Source: Shinella sp. H4-D48
GTDB lineage: Bacteria; Pseudomonadota; Alphaproteobacteria; Rhizobiales; Rhizobiaceae
Direction of reading: 5' to 3'
DNA: 64,000 nucleotides
Assembly (NCBI RefSeq): GCF_022637395.1
Contig: NZ_CP093338.1
Coordinates: 434,001-498,000 of the forward strand
Positions 17,116 to 26,441 of the stretch are shown in pieces. The translations under genes and the position numbers were made by a program. The number at the start of each line of letters is the position of its first letter. Position 1 is the first letter of the stretch. A model generated the notes under the pieces. The model was not told the DNA's origin and did not search any database. It saw only the letters and a list, made by a program, of their open reading frames with translations.

Positions 17116-17997
17116 ATGCGCTTCGACTTTACCGATCTCCGGCTGTTCCTCGCCGTTGCCGATGCTGGCAGCATCACGCATGGCGCGTCTGCCGTGGGGC
17201 TATCGCTTGCTGCAGCAAGCGATCGTTTGCGCGAGATGGAGATCACCGGGCAGGTCAAGCTCATGGAAAGGGGACGGCGCGGGGTGGCCCTGACGGAAGC
17301 GGGCGAGGCACTGTCCCATCACGCCCGTGAAATCCTCAATCGGGCATCCGTCATGCGTGGGGAAATGGCGCGCCATGCCAAGGGGATACGGGCCACGATC
17401 CGCCTGCACGCCAATACGGCCGCCATCGCGGAAGCCCTCCCGGCGCGGCTGGTGCCTTGGCTTGCCAAGCAACTCCAAATCGACATCGACCTACAGGAGC
17501 GGCAAAGCCAAGAGATCGCACGAAGCGTCGCCGCCGGATTTGCCGATATCGGCGTGTTGTCTGACGCGGCCGCCACAGACGGTCTGCAGCTGAAGCCCTT
17601 CACCGTAAGCAGGCTTGCCGTAGTGTCGGCGCAGTCCCATTGGCTTGCACACGAAAAGGACGTTCCGTTCTACAACATTGCCAGCGAATACTTCGTGGGA
17701 TTGGAGACTGGCGCATTGCAGGATCACATCGACCTTCAGGCGGACCGGCTCGCCATGAAGCTCCGGTACCGGATCCGGCTGCGTACATTCGAGTCGATAT
17801 GTTCAGCGGCAGGCAGTGGGATTGGTGTGGCGATCGTTCCCGAGACGATCGCACGGCGATGCCGACGTTCGAATGCCATTGCCGTCACCCCGCTTGTGGA
17901 CAGCTGGGCAAGACGGCATCTTTCGGTCTGCTTACCCGCGAATCTCGACATCGCGCCCGCGGCGCGGGAGCTATTCGACCATCTGGCGCAGGCTTGA
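17116..17997 (+). CDS. LysR family transcriptional regulator
   Basis: A 293-aa LysR protein. The N-terminal HTH (TDLRLFLAVADAGSITHGAS, then AASDRLREMEITGQVKLMER) is slightly unusual in reading SLAAASDRLREME instead of the common SQPALSRQIRRLE. The effector domain begins near residue 90. It diverges from the TauE/SafE gene with a 97-bp gap and most likely regulates it. Confidence 0.88.
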   Translation: MRFDFTDLRLFLAVADAGSITHGASAVGLSLAAASDRLREMEITGQVKLMERGRRGVALTEAGEALSHHAREILNRASVMRGEMARHAKGIRATIRLHANTAAIAEALPARLVPWLAKQLQIDIDLQERQSQEIARSVAAGFADIGVLSDAAATDGLQLKPFTVSRLAVVSAQSHWLAHEKDVPFYNIASEYFVGLETGALQDHIDLQADRLAMKLRYRIRLRTFESICSAAGSGIGVAIVPETIARRCRRSNAIAVTPLVDSWARRHLSVCLPANLDIAPAARELFDHLAQA

Positions 17998-18004
17998 CAG
18001 ACGA

Positions 18005-18029
18005 AGGGGTCCGGTTTCACGGCACCCCT
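18005..18029. terminator. Bidirectional hairpin between convergent lysR and mtnA
   Basis: Stem AGGGGT-CCG pairing with CGG-C-ACCCCT (one bulged C) and a 6-base loop, in the 60-bp gap between two converging genes. The position fits a shared terminator; T-runs are short. Confidence 0.45.
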
Positions 18030-18057
18030 CAATTCTGTCTACAAAATCTACCCGGAT

Positions 18058-19152
18058 TTACCTGCGTTCCGGAAAGAGCGCTTTCAGACCCTCTGGCGAT
18101 GGCGTGGCTATGCCGCGTTCGGTAATGAGGCCGGTTATGAGGCGCGCAGGCGTGACGTCGAAGGCGGGATTGGCGGCAGGGCTGCCTTCGGGCGAGATGC
18201 GCACGCTGGCAATCGAACCGTCGGCGGCGCGGCCCTGCACGAAACTCACCTCGTCGGCAGTGCGTTCCTCGATCGGAATTTCCTTGACGCCGTCATGCAC
18301 CGTCCAGTCGATCGTGGGCGAAGGGAGCGCGACGTAGAAAGGCACGTCATTGTCGCGCGCGGCAAGCGCCTTCAGATAGGTACCGATCTTGTTGCAGACA
18401 TCGCCGTTCGCCGTGGTGCGGTCGGTGCCGACAATCACCATATCGATGTCGCCATGCTGCATCAAATGGCCGCCAGCGTTGTCGACGATCAGCGTGTGCG
18501 GCACACCGTGGCCATTCATCTCCCACGCCGTCAAATAGGCGCCTTGGTTTCGCGGCCGTGTCTCATCGACATAGACATGAACAGGAATGCCCGCCTCGAC
18601 AGCCATATAGATCGGTGCCGTCGCGGTTCCGTAATCGACGGTCGCAAGCCAGCCGGCATTGCAATGGGTGAGGATACGCACGGGCTCGCCGGGTTTTTTC
18701 TTCGCCGCGATCTCGCGGATCACATCGAGGCCGTTGGCGCCGATGGCGCGGTTGAGCTCGATATCCTCTTCGGCAATTTCCGCCGCTCGCTTGTAGGCGG
18801 CGTCCGCGCGGTCGGCTTGCGGCAGCGGGCGAAGATGATCGCGCATCGCATTCAGTGCCCAGCGCAGGTTGATGGCGGTCGGACGGGTCTCGTTCAACTC
18901 TTCCCAGACCGAATCGAGATGGGTATCTGATGGATCCCTTGCCATGGCGATGGCCATACCATAGGCCGCGGTGACGCCAATCAGTGGTGCGCCACGGACC
19001 CACATATCCCTGATCGCGACGGCGACATCGGCAACGGTCTTGAGCGTAACGACGCGGAATTCGTGTGGCAGCCAGCGTTGGTCGATGATGTCAATGGAGC
19101 AGCCATCCTCGTTGAGCCAGATCGTACGGTAGTGGCGTTCTTCGACTTTCAC
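18058..19152 (-). CDS. mtnA: S-methyl-5-thioribose-1-phosphate isomerase
   Basis: A 364-aa MtnA of the eIF2B-like isomerase family. Seen are [13 protein letters not shown] (from residue 53), [10 protein letters not shown] with catalytic Cys164, and [18 protein letters not shown] with catalytic Asp244. It converts MTR-1-P to MTRu-1-P (or 5-deoxyribose-1-P to 5-deoxyribulose-1-P). Its GTG start overlaps the mtnK stop (GTGA), so the two proteins are made together. mtnB, mtnC/E-1 and mtnD are absent here, so the usual methionine salvage route is not encoded in the window. Confidence 0.95.
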   Translation of the reverse strand: MKVEERHYRTIWLNEDGCSIDIIDQRWLPHEFRVVTLKTVADVAVAIRDMWVRGAPLIGVTAAYGMAIAMARDPSDTHLDSVWEELNETRPTAINLRWALNAMRDHLRPLPQADRADAAYKRAAEIAEEDIELNRAIGANGLDVIREIAAKKKPGEPVRILTHCNAGWLATVDYGTATAPIYMAVEAGIPVHVYVDETRPRNQGAYLTAWEMNGHGVPHTLIVDNAGGHLMQHGDIDMVIVGTDRTTANGDVCNKIGTYLKALAARDNDVPFYVALPSPTIDWTVHDGVKEIPIEERTADEVSFVQGRAADGSIASVRISPEGSPAANPAFDVTPARLITGLITERGIATPSPEGLKALFPERR

Positions 19153-20420
19153 GCGATGATCTCCTTTTCAAGCCGCTCCACCATTTCGCGGATGTCGCGA
19201 AGACTGTGGATGCGCTGCCGGTTGACGGCGAGGTGACGCCCGAGCTTCAGGGCCTTGCGCTCGCAGGGCGCGCGGCGGTCGGGGTCGGCGATGGTTTCGA
19301 AATCGGCATTGTGAGCAAGACCGAGGATGCGGCGATGGATCTCGATGCCGGCAAAGCCCAGCATTTCGTGCCAGATCTCGTCGATGACGATGGAGAGCGC
19401 CTGTTCGGCGGCGAGCGGGTCGTTGCGGTCCTCGAAGAGGCTGGCCTGATAGAGGATGCCCTTGCGCTCCGTGCGCCAGAGATGCGCGAATTCGGCACGG
19501 AACGTTTCCCACAGCGTATCGATCGTATCGAGCAGATAGGCGCGCATATTGTCGCGTGCACCGGGCGATGCTTCATGGCCGGTCTGCGAGACGTAGCTCA
19601 TCCAGAAATTGGCGATCAGCATGCCGACGTCGAAGCTGATTGGGCCATAGAAGGCAAATTCCGGGTCGATGACGCGGGTTTCGTCTTCGGTCACCATGAC
19701 AGAGCCGGTATGCAGGTCGCCGTGGCAGAGCGTCTCTGCCTTGGCGGAGAAGAGATGCTTCAGCCTCTGCGCTTCCACCTTCAGATCGCGGTCGGCGCGT
19801 AGTTCGGCGACGATGGTGTCGAGCTGCGGTGTGGTGTGGCGGTTCAGCTCGGCTTCGAAATAGGGATCGGAGAAGACGAGATTTTCGGTGATGTCGCAAA
19901 GCTCGACATTGTCGGAAAAGAGAGCCACATCCGCCTTCTTCTCACGCGTCGGCATGGAAAGATCGGAGCCGCGGAAAAGTGTGCGGGCGGCAAAGAGACC
20001 GAGGTCACGGCCGATCTTCGGCAGCTGACGCCCCTCAATGAGCGCGCGGCGCAGGATCACATGCGGCGTCAGGAATTCCATGACGATGATGGCCTGTCCC
20101 TCATCGAAAAACAGGATCTCCGGCACCATGCCGGGATCGCGCGCGCCCTGGCGCTTCAACGCGTGATATTCGAAGAAGGAACGCTTTAGCGGCAGCGGCC
20201 AGCTCTCGCCGACGAGCCGCACATAGGGCAGCGCCTGCTTGACGATGACGGCCCCTGTCTCGCCTGTGACGATGAAGACCAGATTGAGGTTTCCGTCGCC
20301 CACTTCCTTGATGGTCCAGCGAGACGAATCGGCGCCGATCCATTCTTTCAGGGCGGCGTTCTCGCCCAGCCGAACTGGCAATGTCTCGGCGCTCAGCGCC
20401 TCGAAGACGTGGCTGTTCAT
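19149..20420 (-). CDS. mtnK: S-methyl-5-thioribose kinase
   Basis: A 423-aa MtnK with an APH-like kinase fold: glycine-rich GDGNLNLVF (residues 41-49), catalytic HGDLHTGS (233-240) and metal-binding [10 protein letters not shown] (251-260), all diagnostic for MTR kinases. It phosphorylates 5-methylthioribose at C1 with ATP. The ATG at 20420 is preceded by AGGAGG; the upstream frame extension is discarded. First gene of the mtnK-mtnA operon, divergent from the ABC transporter genes. A perfect 11-bp dyad lies in the shared promoter. Confidence 0.95.
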   Translation of the reverse strand: MNSHVFEALSAETLPVRLGENAALKEWIGADSSRWTIKEVGDGNLNLVFIVTGETGAVIVKQALPYVRLVGESWPLPLKRSFFEYHALKRQGARDPGMVPEILFFDEGQAIIVMEFLTPHVILRRALIEGRQLPKIGRDLGLFAARTLFRGSDLSMPTREKKADVALFSDNVELCDITENLVFSDPYFEAELNRHTTPQLDTIVAELRADRDLKVEAQRLKHLFSAKAETLCHGDLHTGSVMVTEDETRVIDPEFAFYGPISFDVGMLIANFWMSYVSQTGHEASPGARDNMRAYLLDTIDTLWETFRAEFAHLWRTERKGILYQASLFEDRNDPLAAEQALSIVIDEIWHEMLGFAGIEIHRRILGLAHNADFETIADPDRRAPCERKALKLGRHLAVNRQRIHSLRDIREMVERLEKEIIA

Positions 20421-20501
20421 GTTGTTCTCCTCCTGCCGCATGGGGCAGTCGCCTCCGCTTGCCGCCATGCCGTTCTTGCCCACAGCTAAGGCATCATTCT
20501 G

Positions 20502-20528
20502 TCAAATGTCAACGACCTTGACATTTGA
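20502..20528. promoter_or_regulatory. Perfect 11-bp inverted repeat operator, mtnK/ABC divergent promoter
   Basis: Arms TCAAATGTCAA (20502-20512) and TTGACATTTGA (20518-20528) flank the 5-base spacer CGACC. The site is 39 bp from the ABC ATPase start and about 80 bp from mtnK, well placed to control both. The core TTGACAT/ATGTCAA also occurs in the two dyads in front of the SorC-family gene at 27461-27492, which makes that regulator the best candidate. Confidence 0.7.
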
Positions 20529-20567
20529 TGATAGCCTATCCTAACGTGGCGTCATTGGGAGGCGGAA

Positions 20568-22082
20568 ATGAGCGAACAGGCAGTGTTTCGCATTGATGGC
20601 GTGCGCAAATCCTTTGGGCCGGTCACGGTTCTCCAGGGTGTTGACCTCGACCTCAAAGCAGGCGCAGTGACGGTTTTGATGGGTGCCAACGGTGCCGGCA
20701 AATCCACGCTCGTGCGCATCCTCTCCGGCGTTTACACACGCGATGCCGGCACGATCACGCTGGCTGGCGCTGCCTTCGAACCGGCAACGCCGGCTGAGGC
20801 GATCCGCGCCGGTGTCGTCACCGTGCACCAGAACATCAATGACGGCGTGGTCGCTGATCTCGACGTCGCAACCAATCTGACGCTCGACCGGCTGAACGGA
20901 CGCGGTGCTCGGCTGTTCTTCAATCCGCGCAGGGTGCGCCGCGAGGCTGCCGCCGTCGCGTCGCGCATGGGTCTTGCCATCGACCTCACCGCCAGTATCA
21001 ACGACCTGACGCTGGCCGACCGCCAGATGGTGGCGATCGCGCGCGCCATGGCGCATGAGCCGAAGGTGCTGATCCTCGACGAACCGACCTCGTCTCTATC
21101 GAGTGCGGAGGCCGACCGCCTGTTCGACCTCATCGACCGCCTTAAAGCGCGCGGCGTTGCTATTCTCTATATTTCGCACCGCATGTCGGACATCCGCCGC
21201 CTTGCCGACAGCATCGTCGCATTGCGAGACGGCCGCATCACCGGCCGGTTCGAGGGGCCCGACCTCGACTATGAAGGCGCGGTCAACGCTATGCTCGGTC
21301 GCAAGGTATCAGCCGGTGCCGTCGCGGTGCGTGACGCAGACCGGCCGATCTTCAGCGTGCGCGGCCTCAAGCTTTCTGACCAGACGCGATCGTTCGACTT
21401 CGACCTCGGTGACGGCGAGATCGTCGCTGTCACCGGCCTTGTCGGCGTGGGCAAGACGGCGCTCGCCGAAACGCTGTTTGGCGCCCGCGCGCCGGCGGCC
21501 GGGGATATGACGCTGGACGGCAAGCGCTATGCGCCGAAGACAACGGGACAGGCAATTGCCCAGGGCGTATTCCTCGTCGCCAAGGATCGCGCGATCAGCG
21601 GCATCGTTCCGGATTTCAATATCTACGAGAATATCAGTCTGCCGTTCCTGCGCCGCCTCTCATCTCTTGGCATTGCCAGCCGTCGGGCCGAGAAGGTCAA
21701 GGCACGCCAGCAGATCGCAGAGCTCGGCGTCGTCTGCCGCAGCGAGCGCGATGAGATGCAGACGCTGTCTGGCGGCAATCAGCAGAAGGTCATGGTCGGC
21801 CGCTGGCTGTCCGAACCGTCGCGGCTCCTCATCCTCGACGAACCCTTCCAGGGTGTCGACATCGCTGCCCGGCGCGACATCGGCGCGAAACTGCGCGGGT
21901 CCGCCGCCGGGCGCAGCACCATTCTTTTCCTAACGGAACTCGACGAAGCCTTCGAGGTCGCTGACCGCATCCTGGTGATGTCGGAACAGGCCATCGTGGG
22001 TCAGCATCGCAATGCCGACATCGATGTCGAGCGGCTGCTCTCCGAGATCGCTGGGCAATTCTATCAACAGGTCAGTGCATGA
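20568..22082 (+). CDS. Sugar ABC transporter ATP-binding protein (RbsA-type, MTR/5-deoxyribose cluster)
   Basis: A 504-aa double ABC ATPase. First half: Walker A GANGAGKST, Walker B LILDEPTSSLS. Second half: degenerate Walker A GLVGVGKTA, signature LSGGNQQKVMVGRWL and Walker B LLILDEPFQGVD. This two-domain plan with a weak second P-loop is typical of CUT2 (ribose-type) importers. GGGAGGCGGAA is the ribosome site. Its divergence from mtnK-mtnA suggests import of methylthioribose or 5-deoxyribose. Confidence 0.93.
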   Translation: MSEQAVFRIDGVRKSFGPVTVLQGVDLDLKAGAVTVLMGANGAGKSTLVRILSGVYTRDAGTITLAGAAFEPATPAEAIRAGVVTVHQNINDGVVADLDVATNLTLDRLNGRGARLFFNPRRVRREAAAVASRMGLAIDLTASINDLTLADRQMVAIARAMAHEPKVLILDEPTSSLSSAEADRLFDLIDRLKARGVAILYISHRMSDIRRLADSIVALRDGRITGRFEGPDLDYEGAVNAMLGRKVSAGAVAVRDADRPIFSVRGLKLSDQTRSFDFDLGDGEIVAVTGLVGVGKTALAETLFGARAPAAGDMTLDGKRYAPKTTGQAIAQGVFLVAKDRAISGIVPDFNIYENISLPFLRRLSSLGIASRRAEKVKARQQIAELGVVCRSERDEMQTLSGGNQQKVMVGRWLSEPSRLLILDEPFQGVDIAARRDIGAKLRGSAAGRSTILFLTELDEAFEVADRILVMSEQAIVGQHRNADIDVERLLSEIAGQFYQQVSA

Positions 22083-23134
22083 TGACGAGTGAACAGAGCA
22101 AATCCGCCGCGCCCACCGGCGCCGTTCCACCGGCCACCCTGAACATCCGGGAAACCGCGATCAAATACGGCTTCCTCGTGCTGCTCGTTGGCATGGTGCT
22201 GTATTTTTCGCTGGTCACCGGAGGCTTTGCCTCGCCGCAGAGTGCGGTCTTCATCCTGCAATCCGTATCGATCACCGGGATTCTGGCGCTAGGCGTGACG
22301 GCAACGCTCGTCGTGGGCGGCTTCGACCTTTCCATCGGCTCCGTGGCCACCACGGCTATGATGGCCTCGTCCTATGTGATGGTTGTGATGGGCGGTGATG
22401 CCCTGACGGCGACACTCGTGTGCCTTGCCGTTGGCGTGCTCGTCGGCCTCGTCAACGGCATCATCATCGTCTACATGCGCGTGCCGGATTTGCTCGCTAC
22501 GCTCGGCATGATGTTCCTCCTGCTCGGCCTCCAGCGCATTCCGACCGAAGGGCGTTCGATTGCCACCGGCATGACGCTGCCCGACGGTTCGACGGCGACG
22601 GGCGCTTTCAGTCCGGCCTTTCTTGCGCTCGGCCGCCATCGGTTCGATTTCATCCTGCCAAATCTGGTGCCGGTTTCGGTGGTCGTGCTAATCGTGCTTG
22701 CGATCGTCATCTGGTTCTTCCTCGAATATACGCGTTTCGGCCGCATGATGTATGCCGTCGGGTCCAACGAACGCGCTGCAAGCCTCGCCGGTGCGCCGGT
22801 CAATGCCTACAAGATCTCGGCCTACATCATATCTGGCGTGTTTGCCTCGATCGGCGGCATCCTGCTGGCCGCCCGCCTCGGGCGCGGCGATATCGCCTCG
22901 GGCAACAACCTGTTGCTTGACGCCGTCGCCGCCGCACTCATCGGCTTTGCCGTGCTTGGCACGGCCAAGCCGAATGCCTTCGGCACGGCCATCGGCGCCC
23001 TATTCGTCGGCATCCTGCTGCAGGGTCTGACGATGATGAACGCGCCTTACTACACCCAGGATTTCATCAAGGGCGCCGTACTCGTGATCGCCCTGATCTT
23101 CACCTTTGCGCTCTCGAAAAGAGGCAAACGCTGA
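22079..23134 (+). CDS. Sugar ABC transporter permease (RbsC-type)
   Basis: A 351-aa BPD_transp_2 permease with about ten hydrophobic segments and the family blocks LVVGGFDLSIGSV, YAVGSNERAASLAGAPVNAYK and LLDAVAAALIGFAVLG. Its start overlaps the ATPase stop (ATGA). A short N-terminal cytoplasmic stretch (about 25 residues) precedes the first membrane helix. Confidence 0.93.
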   Translation: MMTSEQSKSAAPTGAVPPATLNIRETAIKYGFLVLLVGMVLYFSLVTGGFASPQSAVFILQSVSITGILALGVTATLVVGGFDLSIGSVATTAMMASSYVMVVMGGDALTATLVCLAVGVLVGLVNGIIIVYMRVPDLLATLGMMFLLLGLQRIPTEGRSIATGMTLPDGSTATGAFSPAFLALGRHRFDFILPNLVPVSVVVLIVLAIVIWFFLEYTRFGRMMYAVGSNERAASLAGAPVNAYKISAYIISGVFASIGGILLAARLGRGDIASGNNLLLDAVAAALIGFAVLGTAKPNAFGTAIGALFVGILLQGLTMMNAPYYTQDFIKGAVLVIALIFTFALSKRGKR

Positions 23135-23184
23135 GGCGGGAGCCCTTAGCGGACAACAGAAATTCACCAGTGGAGGAGACTGAT

Positions 23185-24228
23185 ATGAATTTTACGCGTA
23201 GAACCCTGGGCAAGCTGACGCTGGGGCTGATGGCCGCAACCTCGTTTGCCTTGCCATCGTTTGCGGCGGATATGCCCAAGCCATTCGACAAGCCCGGCGA
23301 CGTCAAGATCGCGCTTGTGCGCTATCTCTCGACCGGCGACTTCTTCCAATCCTACCTTGCCGGCGTGGAAGCGCAGGCCAAGGCACTCGGCGTCCAGCTT
23401 CAGGTCTTCGACAGCCGCCAGGACGCTGCACTCCAAGCCGACATGGTCGATCAGGCCATCGCGCTCGGCGTACAGGGCATCATCATCCAGCATGGCCTGA
23501 CGGAATCCATGAAGGAAGCCGCCCAGCGTGCGGTCGATGCCGGCATCAAGGTCGTTGCCTTCGACGTCAATGTCGAAAATGACAAGATCCCGCAAGTCGA
23601 GCAGTCGGACCGCGACCTCGCCCGTCTCGCCCTTGAACAGGCGATCAAGGACAATGGCGAAAGCTTCAAGGCCGGCTACGTCTATGTCGCGGGCATCGCG
23701 CCGCTCGACCGCCGCGACGAGACCTGGAAGGAATTCAAGAAGAAATATCCCGGCATCAACGAGGCCGCCCAATTCGGCACGATGGACAACCCGATCGCCA
23801 ACTCGGTTGCCAATCAGGCGCGTTCGGTCATTTCGGCCAATCCTGATATCACCGTGATGTTCGCTCCCTACGACGAATTCGCCAAGGGTGTGAAGATCGC
23901 CGTCGACGAAGCGGGCCTGTCCTCCAGCGTCAAGATCTATTCGGCCGACATCTCGACCTCGGACATCGCCGCGATGCGTGAGTCCGGCTCGGCGTGGGTC
24001 GCAACGGCTGCGACGAACCCTGCCGTGGTCGGTCAGGTCTCGGTACGCTCACTCGCCATGCTGCTTGCCGGGGAAGACCCGGGCAAACAGGTCATCGTAC
24101 CGCCGACGCTGATCACCCAGAAGGACCTCAATGATCAGGATATCAAGAACATGGAAGAACTCGGCGCCAAGCTGCCGCAGTTCGCCCATGCTGATGTCGC
24201 CATGCCTACCTGGATGCCGAAGCCCTGA
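23185..24228 (+). CDS. Sugar ABC transporter substrate-binding protein (Peripla_BP_4)
   Basis: A 347-aa periplasmic sugar-binding protein. The ATG at 23185 follows GGAGGAGAC; an in-frame GTG at 23170 is rejected because it would sit in that site. The signal peptide contains RRTLGKLTLGLMAATSFA and ends near FAADM. Fold blocks include ALVRYLSTGDFF, GIIIQHGLTESM and VVAFDVNVEND. It is last in its operon (ATPase, permease, binding protein), an unusual order among the three CUT2 systems of this window, where the other two start with the binding protein. Confidence 0.92.
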   Translation: MNFTRRTLGKLTLGLMAATSFALPSFAADMPKPFDKPGDVKIALVRYLSTGDFFQSYLAGVEAQAKALGVQLQVFDSRQDAALQADMVDQAIALGVQGIIIQHGLTESMKEAAQRAVDAGIKVVAFDVNVENDKIPQVEQSDRDLARLALEQAIKDNGESFKAGYVYVAGIAPLDRRDETWKEFKKKYPGINEAAQFGTMDNPIANSVANQARSVISANPDITVMFAPYDEFAKGVKIAVDEAGLSSSVKIYSADISTSDIAAMRESGSAWVATAATNPAVVGQVSVRSLAMLLAGEDPGKQVIVPPTLITQKDLNDQDIKNMEELGAKLPQFAHADVAMPTWMPKP

Positions 24229-24246
24229 TTTCCGTGTGTTGGAACC

Positions 24247-24279
24247 AAAGAGGGGCGGCCCATCGGGCCGCCCCTCTTT
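24247..24279. terminator. Strong bidirectional terminator hairpin
   Basis: A perfect 15-bp stem, AAAGAGGGGCGGCCC and GGGCCGCCCCTCTTT, with a 3-base loop, ending in TTT on both strands. It closes the ABC operon on the plus strand and blocks read-through from the converging aldolase operon. Confidence 0.85.
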
Positions 24280-24301
24280 GCATATGCGGTTAAAACGAAA
24301 A

Positions 24302-24321
24302 CGGGGCAGTTGCCTGCCCCG
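24302..24321 (-). terminator. Intrinsic terminator of the sorC-aldolase operon
   Basis: An 8-bp stem CGGGGCAG and CTGCCCCG with a 4-base loop, followed on the minus strand by TTTTCGTTTT. It starts only 9 bases after the aldolase stop codon. Confidence 0.75.
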
Positions 24322-24329
24322 CCTGGAGA

Positions 24330-26384
24330 TTAGCGCATTGCCGCTGCGATGTTGCCGCCATCGACCGTGGTAACGTCGGCGGTCGTGCGTTCGGCAAGCG
24401 CGTGATGTATGAAGGCGCGCGCGACGTCTTCCGCCGTCACTTCGAGGCCGAGCAGGTTGCCGCCCATATATTCCTTTACAGAAAGGCCGCGGGCGGCCGC
24501 GCGGTTGGCAATCATCTCATCATTCAGTAGGCCGGAGCGGATGCGGTCGGCATTGACGGCATTGACACGGATGTTATCGGCGCCGTGCTCGAGCGCATAT
24601 TGGCGCGACAGGAAGAGTGTCGCCGCCTTCGGCAGGCCGTAGGCCCCGAATTTCGCTCCGGGATTGACCGCCTGCTTGGAGGCGTTGAACAACAGCACAC
24701 CGCCGGTCTTTTGTGTCTTCATGATGCGCACGGCATTTTGCGCGACCGTCTGATGGGCGAAGAAGTTCAACTCGAAACTCTTACGCAGCAGCGCGTCATC
24801 CATCGTGGCGATCGGGCTTTCCCAAGCGGCACCCGCATTGGAAACGACAATATCCACGCCGCCGAAGGTGGCGACCGCCCTGTCGAAGGCGGTGCGAACG
24901 GAGACGGGGTCGGTGATATCACAGGCGATGCCGATGGAATTGTTGCCAGCCGCCTTGGCGACCGCTGCTGCCTTTTCACCGTCTAAATCAAGTGCCACGA
25001 CATGCGCGCCCTCGGTGGCAAATGCCTTGACGACGGCCGCACCGATGGCGCCTGCCCCACCGGTAACCACCGCCACCTGTCCGGTAAACGGCTTCGGCTT
25101 GGCACCAGCGAGCTTTGCCTGTTCCAGCGACCAATATTCGAGATCGAAGAGATCGGGCCGACTCACCGGCTCGAAGCGGCCGATGGATTCAGCGTCACGC
25201 GCCGCCTCGATCCACATCTCACCGACATCGACGGCGATGGTCGCATCCTTGAAGGTCCGGCCATGGCCAAACATGCCGAGGCCCGGGACCAGCGTCAGGC
25301 GCGGCATCGGATCGAGCATGATGCGTTTGACGTCGTCGCGGGCATCGTTGCTGCGGAAGTATTCCGTGTAGTCGGCCGCGAAGGCGGCAACATGCTGGTC
25401 AATGACTGCGCGGTAGCCCGCCAGGTCGCTCTCGGCCGGCGCCGGCAGCACCATCGGACCGGTCTTGATGCGGATCGAGAGGTCAGGTGTCGAGACGCCG
25501 CGCGCGGCCATATCCTGAACTTCAGCCGCATTGACGAAATCGAGAATGGCCGAGGACGAGCGAAAGACGCTGACCATTCGATCATAGCGCCCTTCACCCT
25601 TGTCTACGGCCACTGCGCCACGCAGCATAGGGGCGATATCGGCCGGACTTGCGACCTTTGCGGGCAGAGTGGCTGGAGTGAAGGGGTTGTGGCCGTTTTT
25701 CTTGACGTGGTTTTCCGCAACCGTGACGTAGTGGATCATCCGCTCATAGGCTTCCTTGGCAGTGTCGCCGAAGGTAAAGATACCGTGTTTGTCGAGAATC
25801 AGACCCTCGACCGTCGGGTCCTGTTCGAACACTTCGGCGGCCGCCTTGGCGAGTGCGAAACCGGGCATGATATAGGGCACGAAACCCATCTTCTTGCCGA
25901 AGAGTTCAGCACTCATCTCACGGCTCTTCGCTTGGTCGGCGATGGCAAGAATTGCGGTCGAATGGGTGTGATCGATGAACTTGTGCGGCAGGAAGGCGTG
26001 TAGCAGCGCTTCTACGGAAGGATTCGGCGCACCAGGGTCGATGAGATTGGCGCGCAGCAAAGTGACCATATCCTCGTCGGAGAGCTTGTCGAGCTTGCGG
26101 CTCTTGAGGAGCGCAGTGATCTTCACGGCGGGCAGGCCCGGCGGCTCGATCGTGCCCATGTCCCACCCGCTGCCCTTCACGCAGAGCACGGCATGAGTAT
26201 CGCCGACAAGGTCGGTCACTTCGGTCTTTACGGAAGTGTTGCCGCCGCCGTGCAACACCAGCCGCGGCTCGCCGCCCAAGAGCCGGGTCGTATAAGTGCG
26301 CAACGCCAGATCGCGGTTCACGCCCTTGGCGGCGTAGCCGGCGACGACCGTTTCGGCTTCGTCGTCGCGCCAGAGATTTTCCAT
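24330..26384 (-). CDS. Bifunctional class II aldolase / short-chain dehydrogenase (RhaD-like fusion)
   Basis: A 684-aa fusion. Residues about 1-410 form a class II (zinc) sugar-phosphate aldolase with HGGGNTSVK (45-53), the zinc pair HTHS (139-142) and His200 in KHGIFTFG. Residues 431-684 form an SDR with TGGAGAIG (441-448), Ser569, YGLPK (Tyr582/Lys586) and a VDGG end. Such fusions are usually called rhamnulose-1-P aldolase/lactaldehyde dehydrogenase. Here no rhamnose isomerase or kinase is present, while mtnK and mtnA are. The likely role is cleavage of MTRu-1-P or 5-deoxyribulose-1-P to DHAP and (methylthio)acetaldehyde, the SDR domain then oxidising or reducing the aldehyde (inference). 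GGGAGGATG precedes the ATG at 26384. Confidence 0.9.
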   Translation of the reverse strand: MENLWRDDEAETVVAGYAAKGVNRDLALRTYTTRLLGGEPRLVLHGGGNTSVKTEVTDLVGDTHAVLCVKGSGWDMGTIEPPGLPAVKITALLKSRKLDKLSDEDMVTLLRANLIDPGAPNPSVEALLHAFLPHKFIDHTHSTAILAIADQAKSREMSAELFGKKMGFVPYIMPGFALAKAAAEVFEQDPTVEGLILDKHGIFTFGDTAKEAYERMIHYVTVAENHVKKNGHNPFTPATLPAKVASPADIAPMLRGAVAVDKGEGRYDRMVSVFRSSSAILDFVNAAEVQDMAARGVSTPDLSIRIKTGPMVLPAPAESDLAGYRAVIDQHVAAFAADYTEYFRSNDARDDVKRIMLDPMPRLTLVPGLGMFGHGRTFKDATIAVDVGEMWIEAARDAESIGRFEPVSRPDLFDLEYWSLEQAKLAGAKPKPFTGQVAVVTGGAGAIGAAVVKAFATEGAHVVALDLDGEKAAAVAKAAGNNSIGIACDITDPVSVRTAFDRAVATFGGVDIVVSNAGAAWESPIATMDDALLRKSFELNFFAHQTVAQNAVRIMKTQKTGGVLLFNASKQAVNPGAKFGAYGLPKAATLFLSRQYALEHGADNIRVNAVNADRIRSGLLNDEMIANRAAARGLSVKEYMGGNLLGLEVTAEDVARAFIHHALAERTTADVTTVDGGNIAAAMR

Positions 26385-26441
26385 GTTTTCATCCTCCCGA
26401 TAAACCGGTCCAGCCGGCATCGGCGGACCCAAAGAATTGGT

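Noticed and set aside
24330-26384. Assignment to L-rhamnose catabolism
   Set aside because: Aldolase/SDR fusions are often labelled RhaD, but no rhamnose isomerase, rhamnulokinase or rhaR-like regulator is in the window, while mtnK and mtnA are next to it.
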